Positions 1 through 5,948 of a DNA stretch of 6,926 nt are shown one piece after another. This stretch comes from an uncultured Clostridia bacterium. Lineage in GTDB: Bacteria > Bacillota > Clostridia > Christensenellales > QALW01. Position 1 is the stretch's first letter. The number at the start of each line of letters is the position of its first letter. The position numbers and the translations under genes were made by a program. The notes under the pieces were generated by a model, which saw nothing but the letters and a program-made list of their open reading frames with translations, searched no databases and was not told the DNA's origin. The stretch lies in contig URTC01000087.1 of the NCBI GenBank assembly GCA_900550765.1, positions 1 to 6,926 of the forward strand, written 5' to 3'.

Positions 1-655
1 TGTTTGCGATCGTTCTCTCAATTACCTTTATCACGGCTCCTAAATTAATGCTGATAAGAAGACCCAAGCCTACAAAAAGCAGCATTGCAGGTATCGTAAA
101 ACCCGTAACCGGAATTTTTGCAACCGCCATCACACCAAGAAAGCAGCAGACATCAAAGACCACAAGCATCAGTGCTGAAAGACCGATCTTTACGCCATAT
201 TTAACAGCAGCATATACAAGAACCGCCGCTAATATGACCAATGCCGGCCAAACAGAAAGCACAGCCTTGGTATTTAAGGTTCCTGCGGTTTCCGAAAGAA
301 CTCCGTCATACTTTAAAAAATATCTGTTGCCCAATTCCTCTTCTATCTTTTCAAAAACGGCCGCAGCATCGGTACCTTCGGGCACAGAAAAGTGAATCAA
401 TGCTTTTGTTCCGTTCAGATATTTCTGCTGATAATCATTATAAATCACCTGGTTTTGAACCAAACAATCCGAGGCGCCCGCTTCCAATACAATTTTTTCG
501 ATCTCTGCATTATCAAATTCATCATTCAATTCTACAGTTATCATATGTGTCCAAGCCGCATCCAGACCGCGGGTAAATCCGAAAATAAAGCAGCAGGCAA
601 GCAGCAAAACCGCAAGAATCCCGGCACCAATACAAATTCCAGTCGCTTTTTTCAT
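1..655 (-). CDS. secF: SecF-like protein-export membrane protein, C-terminus cut by window start
   Basis: Only the first 218 residues are in the window. SecF pairs with SecD as an accessory of the SecYEG translocon, using the proton gradient to help pull preproteins across the membrane. Visible: an N-terminal helix (about residues 5-27), an extracytoplasmic P4-like domain (about 38-130), then helices near 134-152, 156-178 and 184-212. Family signs are the position directly after secD, the topology, an SETAG stretch (121-125) where SecF proteins usually have ETVGP, and VFDV (166-169), matching the usual HDV of the third helix. Unusual: the GIDFTGG signature is replaced by GLDAAWT (30-36), and no acidic residue lies between D168 and E213, so the conserved Asp of the canonical SIND motif is missing. 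The ATG is one base after the secD stop (TAATATG), with an AGAGGGGTG ribosome binding site inside the end of secD, so translation is probably coupled. SecF identity is likely; full activity is uncertain. Confidence 0.8.
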   Translation of the reverse strand, partial: MKKATGICIGAGILAVLLLACCFIFGFTRGLDAAWTHMITVELNDEFDNAEIEKIVLEAGASDCLVQNQVIYNDYQQKYLNGTKALIHFSVPEGTDAAAVFEKIEEELGNRYFLKYDGVLSETAGTLNTKAVLSVWPALVILAAVLVYAAVKYGVKIGLSALMLVVFDVCCFLGVMAVAKIPVTGFTIPAMLLFVGLGLLISINLGAVIKVIERTIAN

Positions 656-656
656 A

Positions 657-1922
657 TTACGCACCCCTCTTCAGGCCAAGAATCTTCGGATTCTCCATGC
701 CGATACCTACAAAAATTTTTATAAGAGCCTTCAGCAGCAGGGCACTGGTCAAGCCGGCGATTGCACCGCCGCCTAAAAGTGCTATGCCAAAGTTTCTAAC
801 AAGATCACCGCCGCAAAGCCAAAGAAGCAAGCCTGCTGCAACGGGTACCAAAGAAAGCATCAGTATAGTCTTTCCTGCGTTTGCCGCACCGTTTTCAATG
901 GCATCGGCAATACTTTTTCCGGCAGCATATTGCCGTTTAATATTGGAAAGCGTAATCAAATGCATATCTACAATAAGAAGGATCGCTAGTCCCAGTCCGG
1001 CAACCGCCGACATATCTACCTGGAGCCAAGTAAAGGTTGCCGTAAAGAAATACAACAGCAATATGGCAATAAAAGAAGAGAGCACAGCAGAAAGTCCCAT
1101 TCCGCGATATGCAACAACAAAATATGCCGCAGCCAACACAAAGAGAATCAGCGCAGCAATGGCAAAACACATCACAGCATTGGAGCCGGCCTTGCCCTGA
1201 AGCAAGACGGTATAATTGCTTTCTGCAGTTATCGTACCCTCGATATTTCCTGAATCAGTACAATATGCCAGCAGCAAAGCATCGGAATAAGAACTGGAAG
1301 AAAACCCAATACGCATCTTTCCGTTACGGATAACCTCAGAGCCCTGAAACGTAGCTTTAACGACATCGCTGTCCAATATAACATCAAAATTATACGCACC
1401 ATTGGAGGTAAGGGTTTTTAAAGTGTTTTTAGCTTCCCCGGTCAAGGTGATTTCCGTATAATACTGCTGCGTTTCATAATCAAACCCTATAAACTTAGCA
1501 CTTTTTACATCTTTATTGGTAAAAATAACATTTTCACCGTTTTTTACTTCCAGCAAACCGTTATTCTCCAAAATATCCTCAAGGCCTGATACCGTACCGG
1601 TTTCCGGAAGAGAAAGCCGCACCTTATCCGTATCCATTCTTGTAACGGTAAAGCCCTCATATCCTACCGCTTTAAGCCTGTCCCGCATAATATCGGCAGC
1701 CCGATCGGCAGCTGCAGAAACATCAAACGCAGCCGCATCTTCAGGTGCCTTAATCGAATACACGGCAATCAGTTCCGTACCAATATCACTGCCCTTGCGC
1801 AAAACAGTATCTAACTGTTTAAAGCGTGTGGTAATAATCTTCATTCCGCCAAATGCCCATGTTGCCAAAAATGCAACGACAAGCAGCAGGCATATCAGCT
1901 TGACAAGATTTTTTATCTTCAT
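657..1922 (-). CDS. secD: SecD-like protein-export membrane protein (divergent)
   Basis: 421 residues, close to the compact SecD of Clostridia. The partner of SecF in post-translocational protein export. Layout: helix 1 (about 7-26), a large extracytoplasmic P1 region (about 30-245) with the RAADIMRDRLKAVGY stretch (74-88) typical of the SecD base domain, then five helices (about 249-271, 277-299, 303-326, 350-370, 376-402). The fourth helix carries IVDMHL (317-322), aligning with the family VDANVL, so the Asp of the proton path (D319) is kept while Asn is lost. KRQ (329-331), AGKS (334-337) and the AI-NG stretch (341-345) follow as expected. The GLDLQGG signature is degraded to GSDIGTE (44-50). 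The start is chosen at 1922 because AAGGAG (1932-1937) lies 9 bases upstream; an in-frame ATG at 1970 has no ribosome binding site. It has its own strong promoter and is followed directly by secF. Confidence 0.85.
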   Translation of the reverse strand: MKIKNLVKLICLLLVVAFLATWAFGGMKIITTRFKQLDTVLRKGSDIGTELIAVYSIKAPEDAAAFDVSAAADRAADIMRDRLKAVGYEGFTVTRMDTDKVRLSLPETGTVSGLEDILENNGLLEVKNGENVIFTNKDVKSAKFIGFDYETQQYYTEITLTGEAKNTLKTLTSNGAYNFDVILDSDVVKATFQGSEVIRNGKMRIGFSSSSYSDALLLAYCTDSGNIEGTITAESNYTVLLQGKAGSNAVMCFAIAALILFVLAAAYFVVAYRGMGLSAVLSSFIAILLLYFFTATFTWLQVDMSAVAGLGLAILLIVDMHLITLSNIKRQYAAGKSIADAIENGAANAGKTILMLSLVPVAAGLLLWLCGGDLVRNFGIALLGGGAIAGLTSALLLKALIKIFVGIGMENPKILGLKRGA

Positions 1923-1931
1923 TCGGTGCAA

Positions 1932-1937
1932 CTCCTT
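1932..1937 (-). promoter_or_regulatory. Ribosome binding site of secD, fixes the start
   Basis: AAGGAG on the minus strand with a 9-base spacer to the ATG at 1922. This favours the 421-residue form over the in-frame ATG at 1970, which would add 16 residues ahead of the signal-anchor helix and has no purine-rich site. Confidence 0.85.
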
Positions 1938-1996
1938 CTCTAAAAAAACCTTTCGTATCGCAATGCACATAAACGCACATTGTAAAAATCTTTTAT

Positions 1997-2025
1997 ATTA
2001 TATATTAGGAATGTCGATTCGTCAA
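1997..2025 (-). promoter_or_regulatory. Near-consensus sigma-A promoter of secD-secF
   Basis: TTGACG at 2025-2020, a 17-base spacer, then a perfect TATAAT at 2002-1997. Transcription should begin near 1990, giving a leader of roughly 65-70 bases before the secD ATG. It lies in the 173-base gap after the TIGR04086-type gene. secD-secF can therefore be transcribed separately from that gene, although no terminator is visible between them and readthrough is possible. Confidence 0.85.
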
Positions 2026-2095
2026 CACCAACGTGTAATATAAATAGAATTTTTTGCCTGTTTTTTATCAGAAAAGCCGCATCTTCACACCGATA

Positions 2096-2473
2096 TCACT
2101 TTAACAGATTCACTGCAATAATTCCCGAAAACACCCCTGCTAAAGCGGTAAGCGCCATATCCAGTGCCGTATATATCGTAAAAGAAGCGCCCGCGCCCGA
2201 CAGTGCAGCTAAACCGAAGCATATTCCCCAATAAATAAGCGCGGTAATTCCGCCGCATACGGCACCTTTTTTACGGATACTCCGGCATACAAGAACCGTT
2301 CCTACAATCACACTTATCGCTTTAATAACAATCGCCGCCCCGCTGATCAGCGGAGAAGCCAGATCAATGGTCTTCACAAAAAGTGCAAGCAATGCAATAC
2401 CAATGCCCGTAAGGATAACCGCCGCAGCAATTCCTTTCAAGAAGGCCAAAAAAATATTTTTCTGATTTTTCAT
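2096..2473 (-). CDS. TIGR04086-type small integral membrane protein
   Basis: 125 residues with four hydrophobic segments (about 7-33, 42-63, 71-92, 98-123) separated by short loops, including a basic RSIRKKG loop (64-70) that leads into a glycine-rich GGITALIYW stretch (74-82). Length, topology and this basic-loop/glycine motif fit the TIGR04086 membrane family (YrzE-like). In Clostridia and Bacilli that family is commonly encoded beside yajC and secDF, which supports the assignment. Function is unknown; co-location hints at a link with membrane protein biogenesis, but that is inference. The start is set at 2473 because AGGGAG (2482-2487) is 8 bases upstream. An ATG at 2479 is too close to that site, and the GTG at 2482 overlaps it. 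The usual neighbours tgt and yajC are not upstream here; a tRNA gene is. Confidence 0.75.
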   Translation of the reverse strand: MKNQKNIFLAFLKGIAAAVILTGIGIALLALFVKTIDLASPLISGAAIVIKAISVIVGTVLVCRSIRKKGAVCGGITALIYWGICFGLAALSGAGASFTIYTALDMALTALAGVFSGIIAVNLLK

Positions 2474-2867
2474 TTTCATCACTCCCTGTCAAAAGTTATG
2501 CACAAAACGGCAAAATAATACCCTTGACTCTTTTAAAATATAAACCTCCAGATTACAGGGAGCAGACCTTATCCGCCTGATATGCAAAAACGCGTAAAAA
2601 ATCTATAGTATGTTTGTATGAACGCACACAGAAAATGTTCTCTGCCAAAAGAGCGGCAGGTTAAAAACATGCCGGGGCAAGACCTGCATTTCCCGCCCCA
2701 GTGCATAGGAGATAATTAAGATACCTTTACCGTACGGCATGAAAAAACCGGCTTTCATAACCTGCAAAAAAGTCACGGTGACCACCAGACAGCAGGAAAA
2801 TGGTTACAAATGAACCGCAAAACGAAACTCTTTGCAAAAAGCGCGGTACAGATGCGCCCCTGGTTGT
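2474..2867. other. Gene-poor leader region between tRNA-Asp and the TIGR04086-type gene
   Basis: About 390 bases without a convincing gene. On the minus strand it must hold the promoter of the TIGR04086-type gene, but I see only weak candidates: a TATTAT box at 2520-2515 with a poor -35 (TTATAT, 17-base spacer), and TATAGA at 2607-2602 with no -35. It contains an 8-base inverted repeat joining the ribosome binding site (2482-2489) to 2555-2562, a perfect GTCACGGTGAC palindrome at 2772-2782, and GGGGC/GCCCC arms at about 2674-2699. A 60-codon GTG-started frame on the minus strand (2603-2785) has no ribosome binding site and no recognisable features; I do not call it a gene. Confidence 0.6.
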
Positions 2868-2904
2868 AAAAAAATCGGAGCAAGCTTTATTCTGCTTGCT
2901 CCGA
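2868..2904 (-). terminator. Rho-independent terminator after tRNA-Asp
   Basis: On the minus strand an uninterrupted 11-base-pair stem (TCGGAGCAAGC paired with GCTTGCTCCGA; arms 2904-2894 and 2885-2875), an 8-base loop and a run of seven T. It begins three bases after the encoded CCA of the tRNA. A very clear intrinsic terminator, indicating a single-tRNA transcript. Confidence 0.95.
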
Positions 2905-2906
2905 CG

Positions 2907-2983
2907 TGGCGATCCAGATGGGGATCGAACCCACGACCTCTAGCGTGACAGGCTAGCGCTCTAACCATCTGAGCTACTGGACC
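2907..2983 (-). tRNA. tRNA-Asp (anticodon GTC)
   Basis: A 77-base cloverleaf. Acceptor arm GGTCCAG pairs with CTGGATC (one G-U), the discriminator is G as expected for tRNA-Asp, and CCA is encoded. The D arm contains AGCTCAGATGGTTAGAGC. The anticodon stem CTAGC/GCTAG encloses the loop CTGTCAC with anticodon GTC, reading Asp codons GAC and GAU. The T arm GTGGGTTCGATCCCCAT has the standard TTCGATC loop. It is a stand-alone transcription unit with its own promoter and terminator. Confidence 0.97.
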
Positions 2984-3017
2984 AAAGAAAAAATTTCTTA
3001 CCTATATTGGCGGAACT

Positions 3018-3046
3018 ATTATAATATAAAGCGGAAAACTTGTCAA
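3018..3046 (-). promoter_or_regulatory. Consensus sigma-A promoter of tRNA-Asp
   Basis: Perfect TTGACA (3046-3041), a 17-base spacer and perfect TATAAT (3023-3018). The expected start is near 3011, leaving a leader of about 28 bases to be removed before the mature 5' end at 2983. No mismatch to consensus, as expected for a stable-RNA gene. Confidence 0.93.
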
Positions 3047-3100
3047 TAAAAAAATCATTTACCTGTCCGGACAAGCTATAAAAATTTCCGCCATTTTTCA

Positions 3101-3129
3101 AAACACAGACGGTCTTTACCGACCGCCTG
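3101..3129 (-). terminator. Probable terminator of the hydrolase gene
   Basis: The hairpin starts 4 bases after the stop codon: on the minus strand CAGGCGGTC pairs with GACCGTCTG (9 pairs with one G-U) around a GGTAAA loop, followed by TGTTTTG. The T tract is short and interrupted, so termination may be incomplete. Its position directly after the stop supports the call. Confidence 0.7.
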
Positions 3130-3133
3130 CATT

Positions 3134-4147
3134 TTACCAGTCTTCTCCTATTATTTTATCAAAAGCTTCCCAAGCCTCTTTACGATAATACCGGTGCCCT
3201 CCGTTGCCGGTGGTTAACATACAGTTTTGCGGCACCCCCGCCGCACGATAAACCTTTTGAATTGCATCAAATGCCTTTTTCACCCCTGCTTCCGGAAAAA
3301 TGGGGTCTTCTTTGCCGTTTATAACGATCAGCTTTCGGGGTGCAATTGCCGCCGCCATATCCCCCATATCCATATATTTAGCAATGCCCGGAATAAAATT
3401 ACATTGGCAATGGAACATCGCCGCAATAGAATCGGCAAAGCTGCAGACGGCACAGGAAGGCATGGCTACCTGAATACGGTCATCCATACAAGCGGCATAA
3501 TAGGTCGTTGTTCCTCCCCCGGAATTTCCTGTACAGAGGATCCGCTGCCCATCGATCGCCGCGTAAGTAAGCGCTAAATCGATCGCCCGCGAAACATCCC
3601 AGCAGCGTTCTCCAATCATCGTACGCCCTACCAGCAATGCGTTCATGGCAGTAATATGACAGCGCGGAGCACCGTGATCGTCAAGCTTTGCCACCTTTTC
3701 TGTACGCCTTTCCCCCATACCCCGCTGCTCCAAACACAAGGCCGCGTACCCCCGTGAAAGTGCCTGCATTGCAATATCCCGGTCCCCCTGATCCGGCGGA
3801 TTTCCCGGATAGGGGCGCCCCATAGATACATGCATACCGGTGCTGTGCCCCTGCAGGCATACTGCTAAGGGATACTTCTCTTTATGCATTTTGGGAATAC
3901 ACAAGAGGCACACTGTGCGCACAGCCTTTTCCACGGCAAAATGGATTCTGTATTCTGTATAAGTATCAAACTCTTTCTGATATTCCACTACAGGATCCAG
4001 GTCCACCCTTTCAGGCATGTCTCCCAGTAATTCTTCTAATTTTCGATGAATCTGTTGTTTTTGAATCTCAAAATCCTCTGCTTCATCAAAGGCAAGCAGC
4101 GGCCGCTGAGCCAAAAGCAAGGAATGTCCCTCATCAGGTGAATACAT
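3134..4147 (-). CDS. Alpha/beta hydrolase, acetyl-xylan-esterase-like
   Basis: 337 residues, complete. Probably a serine esterase or related hydrolase of the cytoplasm (no signal peptide); the substrate is unknown. Evidence: an oxyanion-region QGHSTG (99-104), the nucleophile elbow GNSGGG with Ser209, an acid loop NGKEDPIFP with probable catalytic Asp281, and GNGGHRYY with catalytic His318. The RGMGER (142-147), WDVSRAIDLAL (183-193) and APRKLIVINGKED (269-281) segments are typical of the acetyl-xylan-esterase-like / Abhydrolase_7 group, which also has an N-terminal helical extension like residues 1-50 here. The start at 4147 is supported by a perfect AGGAGG (4156-4161) 8 bases upstream. Promoter not clear: there is a TTGACA at 4271-4266 with only a poor -10, and a TATAGT about 30 bases before the ATG without a -35. 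It sits alone between two tRNA genes, with terminators on both sides, so neighbours give no clue to its substrate. Confidence 0.85.
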   Translation of the reverse strand: MYSPDEGHSLLLAQRPLLAFDEAEDFEIQKQQIHRKLEELLGDMPERVDLDPVVEYQKEFDTYTEYRIHFAVEKAVRTVCLLCIPKMHKEKYPLAVCLQGHSTGMHVSMGRPYPGNPPDQGDRDIAMQALSRGYAALCLEQRGMGERRTEKVAKLDDHGAPRCHITAMNALLVGRTMIGERCWDVSRAIDLALTYAAIDGQRILCTGNSGGGTTTYYAACMDDRIQVAMPSCAVCSFADSIAAMFHCQCNFIPGIAKYMDMGDMAAAIAPRKLIVINGKEDPIFPEAGVKKAFDAIQKVYRAAGVPQNCMLTTGNGGHRYYRKEAWEAFDKIIGEDW

Positions 4148-4155
4148 ACCGTTTT

Positions 4156-4161
4156 CCTCCT
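4156..4161 (-). promoter_or_regulatory. Ribosome binding site of the hydrolase gene
   Basis: Perfect AGGAGG with an 8-base spacer to the ATG at 4147; it decides the start of the hydrolase. Confidence 0.9.
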
Positions 4162-4294
4162 AAAAAACAAAGCATACTATACAGATGCAGAGCTCTCTCT
4201 CCGCTTCAGCACAGCCCTCCGGTTTTCTCCCGGTCTTTCCCAAAAGATTCGGAACAAAAATTTTCTGTCAACTGAGATTTTTGCTGAAATTCGC

Positions 4295-4330
4295 AAAAAA
4301 AATACGGCAGCCTCAAAGGCATACCGCAGT
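4295..4330 (-). terminator. Rho-independent terminator after tRNA-Leu
   Basis: On the minus strand, beginning 8 bases after the CCA end, TGCGGTATGCC pairs with GGCTGCCGTA around a TTTGA loop: three G-C pairs near the loop, one bulged T, then seven pairs including two wobbles. A run of eight T follows. The imperfect stem with a strong T tract makes this a good intrinsic terminator separating the tRNA from the hydrolase gene. Confidence 0.85.
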
Positions 4331-4337
4331 GACATAT

Positions 4338-4426
4338 TGGTGCCGAAGACCGGGATCGAACCGGTACGGGTATTACTACCCACGGGATTTTAAGTCCCGG
4401 GCGTCTGCCTGTTCCGCCACTCCGGC
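4338..4426 (-). tRNA. tRNA-Leu (anticodon TAA)
   Basis: An 89-base class II tRNA with encoded CCA. Acceptor GCCGGAG pairs with CTTCGGC, discriminator A. The anticodon stem CGGGA/TCCCG encloses loop CTTAAAA with anticodon TAA, reading Leu codons UUA and UUG. A long variable arm (GGGTA-GTAA-TACCC) is typical of tRNA-Leu. The T arm ACCGGTTCGATCCCGGT is standard. Single-gene unit with its own promoter and terminator. Confidence 0.97.
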
Positions 4427-4441
4427 AAAATTACGAAAATT

Positions 4442-4470
4442 ATTATAGCATCCCGCCTTTAAAATGTCAA
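4442..4470 (-). promoter_or_regulatory. Consensus sigma-A promoter of tRNA-Leu
   Basis: Perfect TTGACA (4470-4465), a 17-base spacer and perfect TATAAT (4447-4442), with a TG one base before the -10 that also makes an extended -10. The expected start is near 4435, giving a leader of about 10 bases before the mature tRNA. Confidence 0.93.
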
Positions 4471-5017
4471 TGGCAAAAATACAGTGCATAAAAATTTCTT
4501 AAAACGCTCCGAGCAAATTCTGTTCTCCATCATCCCGCTGTACGGATACTAATCAAGTTATCTATAGAACTGTTTTTCCGAATCCTTTCGTTCTTAAAAC
4601 CAGGTTTCCGCCGTATTAGAAAACAGTGCATCTTTTCTGATTTCTCCCACTTTACCTGTTTCCATCTGTTTTCTCCTTATCGGCCGTATTTTTTATCAAA
4701 GAGAGGTTTTTATCACTTCTCTTTCAAAAAAAATGCAGTATCAAAGCTCTTTGTTTCTCCTTCACTTTAGACGTCCAAAATTTCAGCATTTTATCTAATA
4801 TCTGCATATATGAATATATAAGGCAAATTCAAGAAGATTCTCTCAGCAATGAATCAGCAGTAAAATTCCCCTTATTTATACAAAGGCTAACTGCAATTTC
4901 ATTTCAATATGAAATAAAAAGCGTTCCTCTCTGCCCGGAATACAACAGCACTGAAATCAATTTTTATCTAATTCCTATCCCTCAATCTATCCTTTATCAA
5001 GATCCTCCTGTTTTTCT
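4471..5017. other. Long AT-rich region between the SDR gene and tRNA-Leu
   Basis: About 550 bases with no established gene on either strand. Contents seen: a possible 23-codon ORF (4594-4665); an isolated AGGAGG on the minus strand at 5004-5009 just after the SDR stop, with no usable start codon behind it; a small inverted repeat ATTTCA-ATA-TGAAAT at 4901-4915; and a loose hairpin with AAAGAGA/TCTCTTT arms at about 4698-4724. No clear intrinsic terminator for the SDR gene is visible. A stretch open for about 66 codons on the plus strand (after a stop at about 4596) has no start codon context and is not called. It could be decayed coding sequence or an unrecognised RNA. Confidence 0.5.
4594..4665 (-). 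CDS. Possible 23-residue small protein, unrecognised
   Basis: ATG-started frame ending in TAA. It encodes a small charged peptide that begins METGKVGEIRKD and ends in TAETWF. The main support is translational: AAGGAG (4673-4678) with a 7-base spacer to the ATG, better than many real genes here, in a region otherwise without genes. No membrane segment, leader-peptide run or cysteine motif is visible, and no promoter is clear. Beyond the stop, the +1 frame stays open for a further 20 or so codons through TTTTAAG, so this may instead be the 5' remnant of a longer decayed gene, or chance. No function is suggested. Confidence 0.3.
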   Translation of the reverse strand: METGKVGEIRKDALFSNTAETWF

Positions 5018-5743
5018 TCACATTTTCTTCCGACATCCGTCTACCCGATAATCTTGACCGGAAACATAGGAGGCCTCGTCCGAAGATAAAAACACAACGA
5101 CCGACGCGCATTCCTCCGGCGTTCCGGCTCTTCCCATAAACGAATGCTCCGGCATAACATTCTCTTCCTCAGTCACATTAATGCTTCCGGGGGAAACCGT
5201 ATTCACCGTAATACCGTACGGCGCTGTTTCCTTTGCCAACGCTTTTGTAAAAGCAATAACCCCGCCTTTAGTCATAGAATAATCCGCCATATTCGCAATC
5301 CCATAGGAGCCCGCCACTGAACCGATATTGACAATCCGGCCATAACGGTTTTTTATCATATGCGGAAGCACCGCAGAAACACAATACATTGTTCCCAAAA
5401 TATTGACCTCAATCTTCTTTTTCCACTCTGCGGAAATTGACTGCATAAAGGGCTTCCAGGTATTATATATTCCTGCATTATTAATCAAAATATCTATTTT
5501 CCCAAATTGCTTCGCAGCGTCTGCTACCGAAGAACGGACAGCCTCCTCATCTGTAACATCCAGCACATAGGTTTGCACATCTGTTCCATAGTTTTTTACA
5601 ATCGCCGCAGTTTCGCCAAGGCCGTTTTCATCAATATCTGCTAACGCCAATCCGCAGTTCTGTTTAGCTAATTGTACAGCGATAGCCCGGCCTATGCCAT
5701 GGGAGACCCCTGTAACAAATGCACTCTTGCCATTAAAATTCAT
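5018..5743 (-). CDS. Short-chain dehydrogenase/reductase (classical SDR)
   Basis: 241 residues, the usual length of classical SDRs (about 250). An NAD(P)-dependent oxidoreductase of the cytoplasm; the substrate cannot be read from the sequence. Rossmann fold motifs in order: cofactor loop TGVSHGIG (11-18), Asp36 at the end of the second strand (ADID), which in this family usually favours NAD(H), LDV (61-63), NNAG (88-91), Asn114 in VNILG, catalytic Ser142 in GSVAG, Tyr155 and Lys159 in YSMTK, and SPG (184-186). The C-terminal YVSGQ-VDG signature is present but ends VDGC rather than the usual VDGG and is followed only by RKKM. Resembles FabG / 3-oxoacyl-ACP reductase-like and sugar-alcohol dehydrogenase SDRs; no fatty-acid genes are nearby, so a FabG role is not favoured. 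Start fixed by AAAGGAGG (5752-5759), 8 bases before the ATG. Probably monocistronic. Confidence 0.9.
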   Translation of the reverse strand: MNFNGKSAFVTGVSHGIGRAIAVQLAKQNCGLALADIDENGLGETAAIVKNYGTDVQTYVLDVTDEEAVRSSVADAAKQFGKIDILINNAGIYNTWKPFMQSISAEWKKKIEVNILGTMYCVSAVLPHMIKNRYGRIVNIGSVAGSYGIANMADYSMTKGGVIAFTKALAKETAPYGITVNTVSPGSINVTEEENVMPEHSFMGRAGTPEECASVVVFLSSDEASYVSGQDYRVDGCRKKM

Positions 5744-5751
5744 TTGCTCTT

Positions 5752-5759
5752 CCTCCTTT
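5752..5759 (-). promoter_or_regulatory. Ribosome binding site of the SDR gene
   Basis: AAAGGAGG with an 8-base spacer to the ATG at 5743; a near-perfect match to the 16S 3' end that fixes the start. Confidence 0.9.
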
Positions 5760-5764
5760 TTTAT

Positions 5765-5793
5765 ATAATATTTTAAGGCCGCCCAAAATACAA
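5765..5793 (-). promoter_or_regulatory. Candidate promoter of the SDR gene
   Basis: TTGTAT (5793-5788), 17-base spacer, TATTAT (5770-5765). The -10 is good but the -35 matches only three positions, and the start would fall almost at the ribosome binding site. An alternative is TTGACG (5855-5850) with a 17-base spacer to TAAAGA (5832-5827), with the reverse balance: a strong -35 and a weak -10. That box overlaps the end of the upstream terminator. The sequence alone does not decide between them. Confidence 0.35.
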
Positions 5794-5853
5794 TACCAAA
5801 TTCTATTTAATATACAACCAAAACTATCTTTAACATTCCTCCGGTATGGCGTC

Positions 5854-5886
5854 AATAAAATCCCCGGACTGCGCATCCGGGGATTT
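5854..5886 (-). terminator. Rho-independent terminator after the tandem membrane-protein genes
   Basis: On the minus strand an 11-base-pair perfect stem (AAATCCCCGGA with TCCGGGGATTT), 7-base loop TGCGCAG, then TTTTATT counting the stem's last T residues. It lies about 62 bases after the stop at 5949 and ends the unit of the two membrane-protein genes before the SDR gene. Confidence 0.88.
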
Positions 5887-5948
5887 CAGAAATTCTTTTC
5901 AAAATCAACTGATTTCATTAAGAACAGTTATTTTTTATTCTTTTTATT

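Noticed and set aside
48..2043. Several plus-strand frames of 74-175 codons over the secF and secD region
   Set aside because: They are antisense shadows of two well-supported minus-strand genes; they show no recognisable domain or ribosome binding site and give low-complexity Ser/Thr/Pro-rich translations.
2603..2785. 60-codon minus-strand frame in the gap upstream of the TIGR04086-type gene
   Set aside because: GTG start with no ribosome binding site, no motif, and a composition unlike its neighbours; the internal ATGs are no better.
3064..3073. Perfect palindrome TGTCCGGACA 18 bases upstream of the tRNA-Asp -35 box
   Set aside because: A ten-base palindrome is expected by chance at this scale, has no T tract for a terminator, and no second copy is seen.
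3227..3577. 116-codon plus-strand frame opposite the hydrolase
   Set aside because: Shadow of the hydrolase gene, which has a complete catalytic triad and an excellent ribosome binding site.
4338..4426. tRNA-Leu as a possible integration site of a mobile element
   Set aside because: No repeat of the tRNA 3' end is found elsewhere in the window, and there is no integrase or other mobility gene.
4177..4448. Frames of 68 and 87 codons overlapping tRNA-Leu on both strands
   Set aside because: They cover a tRNA gene, its terminator and promoter, and cannot be real coding sequence.
4483..4631. Nine-base direct repeat ATGCACTGT (minus strand) about 140 bases apart, as a possible target-site duplication
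   Set aside because: In a gap of this size one nine-base repeat is expected about half the time by chance; no terminal inverted repeats accompany it.
4596..4800. Plus-strand stretch open for about 66 codons in the gap
   Set aside because: No start codon with a ribosome binding site and no recognisable protein features.
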